From: a virus | DNA: 20,499 bases | Direction: 5' to 3' (one strand) | IMG/VR virus record: IMGVR_UViG_3300001589_000268 | Coordinates: 1 to 20,499 of that record | Part shown: piece after piece, positions 1 to 6,309 of the stretch | Numbering within the stretch: the stretch's first letter is position 1 | Layout of the letters: each line of letters starts with the position of its first letter | Notes under the pieces: model-generated | What the model was told of the DNA's origin: nothing | The model's database searches: none | Seen by the model: only the letters and a program-made list of their open reading frames with translations | Translations under genes and position numbers: made by a program

Positions 1-321
1 TCTAGTGGTTATGATTACTTTGTTGAAGTAGATGGTACAGTTGTAAAGCGTTCTGATAGTTTTAAAAATATAGAAAATTATTATGTAGATGAATGTGAAA
101 AGGTTCATAGTGATACTCATGGAAGATTAATCGTAGGTAAACATCAAGTAATAGGTGGTATTGCTACGTTGCAATCTGAGTTTCCCGATGAATCTAATAC
201 GAAAGCAGAGATAAAAGCTTGGTACGATCTACGTAGTATTCTATATGATGATAGTGAAACTAAAGCAGAATTGTTATCTAGAATTGTAGATAACTTTGGT
301 GCAAAACATATAAAGAAGTAA
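1..321 (+). CDS. unknown phage protein, C-terminal 106 residues (5' end cut by window)
   Basis: Frame 1 is open from the first base to a TAA at 319-321, giving 106 residues with no start visible, so the gene begins upstream of the window. The fragment is soluble in character, mixed acidic and basic, and rich in Asp, Glu and Lys; its last residues read AKHIKK. I see no catalytic motif, membrane segment or cysteine cluster, and I do not recognise the family. The next gene starts one base after the stop, so it is probably co-transcribed with the late block that follows. A structural or morphogenesis role is likely from position alone. Confidence 0.75.
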   Translation, partial: SSGYDYFVEVDGTVVKRSDSFKNIENYYVDECEKVHSDTHGRLIVGKHQVIGGIATLQSEFPDESNTKAEIKAWYDLRSILYDDSETKAELLSRIVDNFGAKHIKK

Positions 322-322
322 T

Positions 323-616
323 ATGAAAAATCCTTTAGCAACATTTTATGGATGGCAAGTTAACTCAGGTGCATTAGATGGATGGACATCTTATCATTTA
401 GCAGCTGGATTATTTATAGCAAAGGTAGCACAATGGTTAGGTGCATCAGATTTATGGGCGGTCTTATGGGTACTTATAATAGGTATTGCGTGGGAAATAT
501 TTGAAGTATACGTTGAAGGTACAGAAGAAACGTATGGAACAAAACAACGATGGGCAATTAATACTGCATCAGATATATTTGTTGAAGTAGCAGCTGCTTG
601 GTGGATGGTTTTATGA
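323..616 (+). CDS. VanZ/YjdF-like small integral membrane protein
   Basis: This 97-residue protein has two or three hydrophobic segments (about residues 24-40, 44-60 and 84-97). The polar residues sit where VanZ/DUF2585/YjdF-type membrane proteins keep theirs: His25 at the start of the first helix, Trp57-Glu58 and Glu61 at the end of the second, and Asn80 with Asp84 at the start of the last. I recall similar short proteins from marine phages that begin with the same Phe-Tyr-Gly-Trp region. The biochemical role of the family is unclear; VanZ itself gives teicoplanin resistance. It starts one base after the preceding stop and its own stop overlaps the next ATG (ATGA), so it belongs to a coupled late operon. 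Host envelope modification or a lysis-related role is inference only. Confidence 0.6.
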   Translation: MKNPLATFYGWQVNSGALDGWTSYHLAAGLFIAKVAQWLGASDLWAVLWVLIIGIAWEIFEVYVEGTEETYGTKQRWAINTASDIFVEVAAAWWMVL

Positions 617-732
617 GTGAAGATTTAAAAGATTATTTAACTATAATAGGTTTTTTAGTAATTGTACTTGGAGGTTTGGTTTTCTTTGGAAGTTGTGATG
701 GCGGATGGTCAGTATCTGGTTATGAGGTATGA
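613..732 (+). CDS. 39-residue single-TM small protein
   Basis: The ATG at 613-615 overlaps the preceding stop (ATGA), and its TGA at 730-732 overlaps the next ATG at 729. This end-to-end coupling is the main argument that it is real. The product has an acidic and basic N-terminus of about 8 residues, then one hydrophobic segment (about 9-26), then Gly-Ser-Cys and a short polar tail. The Cys after the hydrophobic stretch recalls a lipobox, but position -3 is Phe rather than Leu/Val/Ala, so I do not call it a lipoprotein. Its position in a cluster of membrane mini-proteins fits a holin, antiholin or spanin-like role, which cannot be shown from this sequence. Confidence 0.6.
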   Translation: MSEDLKDYLTIIGFLVIVLGGLVFFGSCDGGWSVSGYEV

Positions 733-1052
733 GTGATGAGAAAACGTACAGGAGTTATGGAGTCACTAAACTTGACGATAATATGCGGATTAGTCTTAAC
801 CTTAAGTGGCTTGGGCAAATTATCGTGGGAGTTGGTATCGTTGTTATGGGTTACTTACGTATTGAAAACAGGATTGGAGAACTTGAACGAAGAATGGAAC
901 TTGCTAATTCCAGAATTGAAGACCTTGTCAGCAAACATATAGCTGAAGAAGAAGTAAAAATAACACAAATGCAAGAACAATTAGAATGGTATCAAACAGA
1001 ATTAAACTTAAATCCCTTATCTTGGGGAAAGAAAAAAAGAAAGAAAAAGTAG
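729..1052 (+). CDS. TM plus coiled-coil protein, holin/spanin-like (unknown)
   Basis: This 107-residue protein has a polar N-terminus, one TM segment (about residues 27-43), a heptad-like coiled coil rich in Glu/Arg/Leu/Ile (about 44-92), and a Lys/Arg tail (KKKRKKK). An N-terminal TM followed by a long coil is common to inner-membrane spanins and several small holin-like families; no specific family is recognised. The ATG overlaps the preceding stop as ATGA. The end is unusual: the Lys tail is encoded by A-rich DNA with a run of seven A (1032-1038), and the -1 frame stays open past this stop to 1117, exactly where the next gene starts. The mature C-terminus may therefore be longer in some products; see the overlapping entry. 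Confidence 0.65.
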   Translation: MSDEKTYRSYGVTKLDDNMRISLNLKWLGQIIVGVGIVVMGYLRIENRIGELERRMELANSRIEDLVSKHIAEEEVKITQMQEQLEWYQTELNLNPLSWGKKKRKKK

Positions 1053-1117
1053 TCTTAACTGAAGATGACTTTAATCATAACTATTTTATTAATCGAGAAT
1101 TGCGGAGAGTTCGATAA
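986..1117 (+). CDS. overlapping -1-frame ORF: nested 43-aa gene or frameshift extension
   Basis: In the -1 frame relative to the 107-aa protein, an ORF runs from ATG 986 to TAA 1115-1117 (43 residues). The part beyond 1052 reads like ordinary protein (it includes VVLTEDDFNHNYF and ends RELRRVR). Its stop forms TAATG with the ATG of the next gene at 1117, the same coupling used elsewhere in this operon. Without it, 64 bases would be unexplained in a cluster where genes otherwise touch. The SD before 986 is weak. The frame can also be reached by a -1 slip on the A7 run at 1032-1038, adding about 25 residues to the 107-aa protein. I cannot decide between a nested gene, programmed slippage and a sequencing indel. 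Confidence 0.4.
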   Translation: MVSNRIKLKSLILGKEKKKEKVVLTEDDFNHNYFINRELRRVR

Positions 1118-1230
1118 TGCCTTTTCCTTTTCACTGTATTGAATGTGACAAGCTTGTAAAAGAAGCGTTTAATGAAATCTGTGAAGAATGTAAAAAAGGT
1201 AAAGAAGTCTTTAGAGAAGAGGAAGAGTGA
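1117..1230 (+). CDS. 37-aa CxxC/CxxC zinc-binding mini-protein
   Basis: This small gene encodes 37 residues. Two Cys pairs, Cys7-x2-Cys10 and Cys22-x2-Cys25, are spaced by 11 residues, the layout of a minimal zinc ribbon or knuckle; the tail is highly acidic (four consecutive Glu). The ATG shares its A with the TAA of the -1 frame ORF upstream (TAATG), and the next gene's ATG lies two bases after its TGA. A structural zinc site is a reasonable reading. The target (DNA, RNA or protein) is unknown. A purine-rich stretch at its 3' end doubles as the SD of the following gene. Confidence 0.6.
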   Translation: MPFPFHCIECDKLVKEAFNEICEECKKGKEVFREEEE

Positions 1231-1232
1231 TA

Positions 1233-1550
1233 ATGAATTTTTTGAAGATCTACAGCGAAGCGGGTATGATAGGTGTCGTAGGGGCTTTGCTAGTGTATAT
1301 GGTTTACTCTATGAACAAAAGAGGGTCTGCTCAGGCAGACGCTTTGCAAGACCTAAAAACAGAGAACAGGGGTCAGAGTGAAACTTTGGAGAATACAGAA
1401 GGGATGATAATTAAACTTATTGGAAGATGGAATCAGTCAGACGATAAGATGGATAGAAAATTTGACGCACTCAATAAAGAGATAAATGATTTAGATAATC
1501 AAGTATCGGAAATTAAAGGTGTTATTAGTAGGTTGAATGGAAAAAATTAG
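1233..1550 (+). CDS. holin-like TM plus coiled-coil protein
   Basis: From ATG 1233 the product is 105 residues; a GTG at 1227 would add two. I prefer 1233 because the purine-rich SD (about 1219-1226) is then properly spaced. It has a short N-terminus, one TM segment (about residues 10-27), a Lys/Arg boundary and a long polar coil rich in Asp, Glu, Lys and Asn. This is the layout of BhlA/UviB-type holin-like proteins, which have an N-terminal TM starting in an 'E-x-G' region and a charged helical tail. Sequence similarity is too weak to assign that family firmly. It lies among five other membrane mini-proteins, so it is one of several holin candidates. Confidence 0.65.
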   Translation: MNFLKIYSEAGMIGVVGALLVYMVYSMNKRGSAQADALQDLKTENRGQSETLENTEGMIIKLIGRWNQSDDKMDRKFDALNKEINDLDNQVSEIKGVISRLNGKN

Positions 1551-1558
1551 GAGTTAGT

Positions 1559-1849
1559 ATGCCAAAGAAAAAAGATTCAAGGTTAGCAAGAGCAGGGGTA
1601 AGTGGATTTAATAAACCTAAACGCACACCTAGTCACCCTAAAAAGTCACATGTAGTTGTAGCTAAAGTAGGTACTAAAATAAAAACAATACGTTTTGGTC
1701 AACAGGGTGTTAGTACAGCGGGTAAACCTAAAGCTGGTGAATCAGCTAGGCAAAAAGCAAGGCGTAAATCTTTTAAAGCTAGGCATGGTAAAAACATTGC
1801 TAAAGGTAAAATGTCAGCAGCTTATTGGGCAGATAAGGTTAAGTGGTAA
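1559..1849 (+). CDS. basic conserved phage protein, DUF6321-like
   Basis: This 96-residue, very Lys/Arg-rich protein is preceded by a good SD (AGGAG, 5 bases before ATG). Several blocks are ones I remember from a family in marine phages and some giant viruses: a GFNKPKRTPSHPKKSH segment near residues 16-31, then KTIRFGQQGV near 42-51, and a C-terminal block with FKARH, GKMSAAYWADKVKW at residues 72-96. I believe it is the family numbered DUF6321, but the number is from memory. The function is unknown; the charge suggests nucleic acid contact, perhaps with packaged DNA or RNA. Its stop overlaps the next ATG (TAATG). Confidence 0.75.
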   Translation: MPKKKDSRLARAGVSGFNKPKRTPSHPKKSHVVVAKVGTKIKTIRFGQQGVSTAGKPKAGESARQKARRKSFKARHGKNIAKGKMSAAYWADKVKW

Positions 1850-1971
1850 TGGCAAAAAAAGTAAGTTGGATGTGGGGTGGCAAAAAATACTACGGCACAT
1901 TGATAAGAGAAACTAAATCACATAAGTTTGCTAAAACTAAAAATGGTAAAACAAAAAAGATAAAAAAATAA
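1849..1971 (+). CDS. 40-aa very basic mini-protein
   Basis: The ATG at 1849 shares a base with the preceding TAA and the TAA at 1969-1971 shares a base with the next ATG at 1971, so it is coupled on both sides. The 40 residues begin MAKKVSWMWGGKKYYG and end in a run dominated by Lys. The N-terminal third is aromatic and Gly-containing; the rest is Lys/Thr. It is not recognised. Its place between two basic conserved proteins suggests all three act together or were kept together for the same purpose. It is only 40 codons, so automated callers could miss it. Confidence 0.6.
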   Translation: MAKKVSWMWGGKKYYGTLIRETKSHKFAKTKNGKTKKIKK

Positions 1972-2372
1972 TGGCTACCAAGTCTGCAAAAAAAACAAAT
2001 GATAAGATGTGGAAGAGTATTGTTTCTTCTGTAAAGTCTGGTAGTTCTGGTGGTAGACCCGGACAATGGTCTGCTCGTAAAGCTCAGATCGCTACAAAGC
2101 GTTATAAGAAAAAGGGTGGTGGGTACAAAGGTGCTAAATCATCAAGTAATAGTTTATCTAAATGGTCAAAACAGAAATGGGATTATGTCAGTAAAGGAGA
2201 TGAAAAGAAGCCAAGAGCTAAGAGAGGGCGTTATTTACCTGAATCAGTTAGGAAAAGTCTCAGTGCCTCTGAGCGTTCGGCTACCAATAGGAAGAAACGA
2301 CAAGCTTCTGCCAAGGGTAAGCAAAAAGCTAAGTATAGTAAAAAGGTAGCAAAAAAAGTAAGAAGGTCGTGA
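1971..2372 (+). CDS. basic conserved protein, DUF5872-like
   Basis: This 133-residue Lys/Arg/Ser-rich protein has blocks I recognise from a family found in phages and in large DNA viruses, remembered as DUF5872: GGRPGQWSARKAQIATKRY near residues 26-45, then KKGGGY and SNSLSKWSKQKWDY near 46-72, GRYLPESVRKSLS near 86-98, and a Lys-rich tail. In other viruses the same 'GxPGQWSARKAQ' block is usually followed by the 'GRYLP' block, as here. The function is unknown; the charge and repeated aromatic-Lys segments suggest binding to nucleic acid or a virion surface. The stop overlaps the GTG start of the next gene (GTGA). Confidence 0.75.
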   Translation: MATKSAKKTNDKMWKSIVSSVKSGSSGGRPGQWSARKAQIATKRYKKKGGGYKGAKSSSNSLSKWSKQKWDYVSKGDEKKPRAKRGRYLPESVRKSLSASERSATNRKKRQASAKGKQKAKYSKKVAKKVRRS

Positions 2373-2584
2373 AGTTGAATACAAATATATCAGTTGAGAA
2401 TGTCGTAACTATTTTTACTATGATATGTGCAATCACGTTAGCTTTTGGATTTATGAAATATGATATAGATGCTATAAAAAGAGACTTAGAATTAAAAGCA
2501 GATAAAGAATTAATAGCTTACAAACTAGATGTAATGATGGAAGACATTACAGAAATTAAACAACTACTAAAAGAGAGGAAATAA
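2369..2584 (+). CDS. TM plus helical tail protein (holin-like, unknown)
   Basis: There are up to 71 residues from GTG 2369, which overlaps the preceding TGA. An in-frame TTG at 2375 is the better spaced start for the AGAAGG at 2361-2366 (8 bases, against 2 for the GTG). I keep the GTG as the outer limit. One TM segment lies near residues 14-29, followed by a charged helix with regular hydrophobic positions. The size and layout match small phage holin-like proteins or regulators of them. An AGAGAGGAAA stretch at its 3' end is the SD of the next gene. Confidence 0.6.
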   Translation: MKLNTNISVENVVTIFTMICAITLAFGFMKYDIDAIKRDLELKADKELIAYKLDVMMEDITEIKQLLKERK

Positions 2585-2585
2585 T

Positions 2586-2840
2586 ATGGATTTTTTTAAT
2601 GATTGGCTAAGTTGGTCAAATATGTTTTATTTAATTGGACTTATTGTTGCAGGATATGCTACGACAGTAACTGCTAAAAATAGACAAATTGTAAAAGAAA
2701 TTGGTGATTTAGTGAAGGCGTTAGAGTCTGGTTATAAGGATAACAAAATTACTAAATCTGAAAAAGATTTAATTATGAAAGAAGCATTAGACATAGGTAA
2801 GGCAGTTATACAAAGCAGATGGAAACTCTGGGGAAAGTAA
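2586..2840 (+). CDS. 84-aa TM protein, possible holin
   Basis: A strong SD (AGAGAGGAAA) ends about 5 bases before the ATG. The product has an aromatic, acidic N-terminus, a TM segment (about residues 13-30), and a soluble helical tail with the pattern DNKITKSEKDLIMKEALD near residues 51-68. Similar acidic 'DGKIT-x-E' tails occur in several phage holin-like proteins, and I use that as weak support. It directly precedes the large tail gene, whose GTG start follows its TAA without a gap. It is one of the best-formed holin candidates here, but no endolysin is visible in the window to confirm a lysis cassette. Confidence 0.6.
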   Translation: MDFFNDWLSWSNMFYLIGLIVAGYATTVTAKNRQIVKEIGDLVKALESGYKDNKITKSEKDLIMKEALDIGKAVIQSRWKLWGK

Positions 2841-5546
2841 GTGCCAAAACGCTTATACCAAATAAAAGATTTTTCAGGAGGATTAAATAATCTAAAAGAT
2901 CCTGCCGACATAGCAGATAATGAAGTTGCAGAAGTTTCTAATTTAACCTTTACTAAACAAGGTGCAATTGGTGGTGCATTTAATATGAAGGATGCTACAA
3001 ACAATTTATTATCTGCTTACGACACATCGCATATAGACCACATAGAAGCTGGATATGGACTAGGATATTTTGAAACAGACTTTGTTCGTGATGGAGTAAC
3101 TTTATCTGTATCTACATCAGATCAGAATGATAGTCAGTGGGGTTGGAAAGGCTTTAATAAAACACTACAGTTAAAAGTTAATAATAGTGTAGTGAATTTA
3201 ACTACTAGTTATCCGGTTGGTACAAGATTACTAATTACTGCTCCAATATTTCCATCTGATTCCATATCGCCAGACAATCAAGGTTTATTTACTGTTATTG
3301 GACATAGTGGAAATAATTTACTTGTAGATGGTGAACTTTTAGATAGTAGTGTAGCTGAAGATGATGAAGTATATTGGGCGGCTACAGTAAAGGGATTTGG
3401 AACTGGTGATAAAATATTACTTTTAACACATCCCGATGAACATAAGATAGATGTTTACTCTACAAATAATAGCGTTTTAACAGTAGATGATTTAACCCCT
3501 ACTCCATCAGCTGGATGGCAAGCAAGTCAAAGTCACACAGGAGCTACTGGAACATCTAATCTTTCAGGTTCTGGATTAACTTGCAGTGTAGCTACTGACG
3601 GTTCTGGAAATCCTACTTTTACAATAACTTTAGTCGGGACTGGATATGTAGTAGATGAAGAAATAACATTTATAGACCCCGGTAGCTCTACAAATACTGC
3701 TGTTCTTGTTGTGGCTTCTGTGAATAACTGGGAGTTAGATAGCATCACACTTAGATCATCTGCTACTGGTGTAAATTCTAAAGTGCTGTATCATAAAATA
3801 GATGACTCTATTAGGTGTTTTGATACTGCTGATAAAAATAATTGCAAAGTACAGTGGTATGGATGGATAAATAGAAGACATTTTTATGGGGGAAATAGTA
3901 CAACCGATGATAATTCTTATTTAGGATATTTTGCAAAAGATAATACGTTATTACCTCCAACTGAAGATGATTTAACTTCAGCATCAACTGCCACCCCCTC
4001 TAACTTTACAACTTACCCCGCTTCGGCTGGTACTGGATTTGAATTAAATGTTATATCTCATACAGATGTTGAGGGGTTAATACCTTCAGGTGTTTATGAA
4101 TTTGCATCAACTTTTATTTATGATAAAAATCAGGAGTCTTTGCCTTTCGCATACACAAATACTCATACAATATCTGATGCTAATGATTTTAAAGTATTGT
4201 CTTTGAATGTGTCAACTAAATCTCCTTACGACCCTAGAATATCAGGTGGTAGAATATATGTAAGAGAAGTTGGTTCTGATGATGAGTACATAATGCTTAT
4301 AGATATTGATTTAACAAAAGGCTGTAGGACTAATTTTTCTGATAATTATACACCTTGGCATGACGCTGGTAGTTCTCAATTTAATTGCCCAACTGCAACA
4401 GCTTCTGCAAATTTTGAAGTAAAAGACTTTGGATTTATTACTTATGAAACTATCAATGGATTTGCATCTAGTATATTTAGTAATGCATTAGGTGATCAAG
4501 GTGAGTTTTGGAAAGATTCTACTGTAGCCAATAATAGAGTATTTATATGTAATGTAACAATGAAAGATGAAGATTCGGGAACTGATAAATCTACGGCAAC
4601 TGTTAAAAATTACCCTGATAGAATTATGTATTCTATGCCAAATAGATTTGACACATTCCCTTCTTTTAACTTTATAGAAGCAGCTAAGGGTGATGCTGAC
4701 TATTATACAGCTATAGAATCATTTGCAGATAGGATATTAGCATACAAGCAATACAGTTTAGATATTATAAATATAGCGAGTCCTAGTGATGCTAACTGGT
4801 TCTTAGAAGACAGTAAGAACTATATGGGTATAGAGTTTCATGGTGCAGTTGCTAAGACTCAATATGGTATTGCATGGGTAAATAAACAAGGTTTGTATTT
4901 TTATGATGGTTCTAAGATAAGAGACTTATCAGAGAATAAAATAGATGATGATACGTGGTATAGCTTTGTAACAGTAAACTCTATGATAATATATGATGAG
5001 GCAACTAATTTAATTTACGTAGTAAAGAATTGCTCTAGTGATGGCGATGCATATTTATATGATTTAAAAAAAGGTAACTTTACATACCTTAAAGATTTTA
5101 CACATGATGGTATTACAAATGTAGTACACACTAATTTTTCAGATAGTACTAATGCTTTAGTGGGTACAGATGCTGGATCTTCTACTAGATTTTATAAACT
5201 ACATAGAGATTTTCAAGCTGTATCAAACGTATTATATCAGTCAAAAGACTTTGATTTTGGGAATGCAGCAAAAGTAAAAAAAATATATGCAGTATATGTT
5301 ACTTATAGGTCTAATGTAGAATTAGCTGATATGTTTTCGCTAGTAGAAGATGATGGTAATGAACATGATTTAAATGGAGCAGTTCCAGTAAGTGCAACTA
5401 ATTATAAAACTGTTAAGTTAAATATACAAGCTGTAGAATTATGTAATAAAGTTTCAGTTAAGTTAAATACTGCTTCAACATCAGCTAGAGTAGAAATAAA
5501 TGATATAAGTATTGAGTATAGAGAAATACATAAAAGATCTGGCTAA
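2841..5546 (+). CDS. large tail protein, beta-propeller / stabilisation-like (901 aa)
   Basis: The start is GTG, directly after the preceding TAA and with a GGGGAAAG SD. The N-terminus has the pattern FSGGLNN...IADNE...SNLTFTKQGAIGG (about residues 10-46), common at the start of podovirus tail hub, 'stabilisation' and related proteins. Residues about 600-720 carry blade-like segments, including AWVNKQGLYFYDGSKI and a following LSENKI, as in beta-propeller tail proteins. The middle holds an inserted Gly/Thr-rich segment (about residues 234-296, with a VGTGYVVDEEITF motif), the type of small beta domain seen in many phage tail and baseplate proteins. Ser/Thr/Asn/Asp-rich composition with few Cys fits an extracellular virion part. 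It probably sits at the portal-tail junction or tail hub. The family assignment is moderate; a virion role is quite likely. Confidence 0.65.
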   Translation: MPKRLYQIKDFSGGLNNLKDPADIADNEVAEVSNLTFTKQGAIGGAFNMKDATNNLLSAYDTSHIDHIEAGYGLGYFETDFVRDGVTLSVSTSDQNDSQWGWKGFNKTLQLKVNNSVVNLTTSYPVGTRLLITAPIFPSDSISPDNQGLFTVIGHSGNNLLVDGELLDSSVAEDDEVYWAATVKGFGTGDKILLLTHPDEHKIDVYSTNNSVLTVDDLTPTPSAGWQASQSHTGATGTSNLSGSGLTCSVATDGSGNPTFTITLVGTGYVVDEEITFIDPGSSTNTAVLVVASVNNWELDSITLRSSATGVNSKVLYHKIDDSIRCFDTADKNNCKVQWYGWINRRHFYGGNSTTDDNSYLGYFAKDNTLLPPTEDDLTSASTATPSNFTTYPASAGTGFELNVISHTDVEGLIPSGVYEFASTFIYDKNQESLPFAYTNTHTISDANDFKVLSLNVSTKSPYDPRISGGRIYVREVGSDDEYIMLIDIDLTKGCRTNFSDNYTPWHDAGSSQFNCPTATASANFEVKDFGFITYETINGFASSIFSNALGDQGEFWKDSTVANNRVFICNVTMKDEDSGTDKSTATVKNYPDRIMYSMPNRFDTFPSFNFIEAAKGDADYYTAIESFADRILAYKQYSLDIINIASPSDANWFLEDSKNYMGIEFHGAVAKTQYGIAWVNKQGLYFYDGSKIRDLSENKIDDDTWYSFVTVNSMIIYDEATNLIYVVKNCSSDGDAYLYDLKKGNFTYLKDFTHDGITNVVHTNFSDSTNALVGTDAGSSTRFYKLHRDFQAVSNVLYQSKDFDFGNAAKVKKIYAVYVTYRSNVELADMFSLVEDDGNEHDLNGAVPVSATNYKTVKLNIQAVELCNKVSVKLNTASTSARVEINDISIEYREIHKRSG

Positions 5547-6256
5547 TGATTAGAGAAGCAAGAAGAACACAAAACTCTAAACAAGATAAGATACAGGTAG
5601 TTAAGTCACAACCATCTGTTAATTCACTTAGAGAAGGACAAGAAGCTATATATTTATCTAAGTCTAACAGACTAGAAAGATATAGAAAAGAAAAAGGTAG
5701 GTTATGGGTATCTTATATGTATCCAACACAAGATAAAACAATAGATAGAGATTTAATTATTGGCAGGGATATTGTATCTAAAAATAAAAGGATAGATCCT
5801 ACAAAACTTGGTGTATTTTACCAAAAAATATATGACGATGATACTACAGCTACTTTAGCTAGTTCGAACACTAATTTTGCTAACACAGATAATGCTAAAG
5901 ATATGTTTGAAAATTTACCTTCAGGTACTTACATATTTATATTATCAGCAAATGTCGAAGTTAGTGCAGATAATGTTGAAGGTATTTTAAAAGTAAGATT
6001 TCACGATGCTAATACCAGTATAACCAATCCATCTGATTTAGTAGGTTCATTAAGAATACATACAGGTACGGATACTACAGCTTATGACGCTGGTGATGGT
6101 ACAGATTCTTTACAGTTTATGGTTGATATGCAAATTTTAACTTTAACGCAAAATAAAGATATACACATGCAGTATAAAAGGCAAGCTGGTAGTGCTAGTG
6201 GGACTGTTACATTCAGTGATATTAATTTAATTGCAATATTAATAGGTGGAAGTTAA
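5546..6256 (+). CDS. tail-associated protein with beta-rich C-terminal domain (236 aa)
   Basis: The ATG shares its A with the preceding TAA (TAATG), so it is translationally coupled to the tail gene. The N-terminal part (about 1-90) is charged and holds VNSLREGQEAIYLSKSNRL, followed by RYRKEKGRLWV. I recall such segments as virion-anchoring regions in short phage fibre and capsid-associated proteins. The remainder (about 90-236) is Thr/Asn/Asp-rich with alternating hydrophobics, reading like a C1q/TNF-style or jelly-roll trimer domain; its end is hydrophobic (LIAILIGGS), as is common for such domains. It may be a short fibre or a host-contact decoration. The evidence is pattern-level only. 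Confidence 0.55.
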   Translation: MIREARRTQNSKQDKIQVVKSQPSVNSLREGQEAIYLSKSNRLERYRKEKGRLWVSYMYPTQDKTIDRDLIIGRDIVSKNKRIDPTKLGVFYQKIYDDDTTATLASSNTNFANTDNAKDMFENLPSGTYIFILSANVEVSADNVEGILKVRFHDANTSITNPSDLVGSLRIHTGTDTTAYDAGDGTDSLQFMVDMQILTLTQNKDIHMQYKRQAGSASGTVTFSDINLIAILIGGS

Positions 6257-6309
6257 TAATACTGTGTGCGTTATAACCTATTTATTGTTAAATTCAAAGG
6301 AATTTTAAA
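6257..6309 (+). promoter_or_regulatory. 53-base gap, possible late promoter and SD
   Basis: This is the only real gap among the large + strand genes. It contains TGCGTTATAACC (about 6267-6280), which has a -10-like TATAAC, but no convincing -35 element stands at 16-18 bases upstream. An AAAGGAA SD (about 6297-6303) precedes the ATG at 6310. No hairpin with a U tract is evident. A separate promoter for the ejection-protein genes is possible but unproven. Confidence 0.25.

Noticed and set aside
613-732. Lipoprotein (lipobox) in the 39-aa protein
   Set aside because: A Cys follows a hydrophobic segment, but the -3 residue is Phe and the N-terminus is not a typical signal peptide.
733-942. Open frame of 69 residues on the + strand
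   Set aside because: It is a shadow of the 107-aa TM/coiled-coil gene, in another frame and with no separate SD or coupling.
1172-1381. Open frame of 69 residues on the + strand
   Set aside because: It overlaps two better genes in another frame; the product is a low-complexity Lys/Arg shadow.
2050-2349. Open frame of 99 residues inside the DUF5872-like gene
   Set aside because: It is fully contained in a recognised gene and has no own SD.
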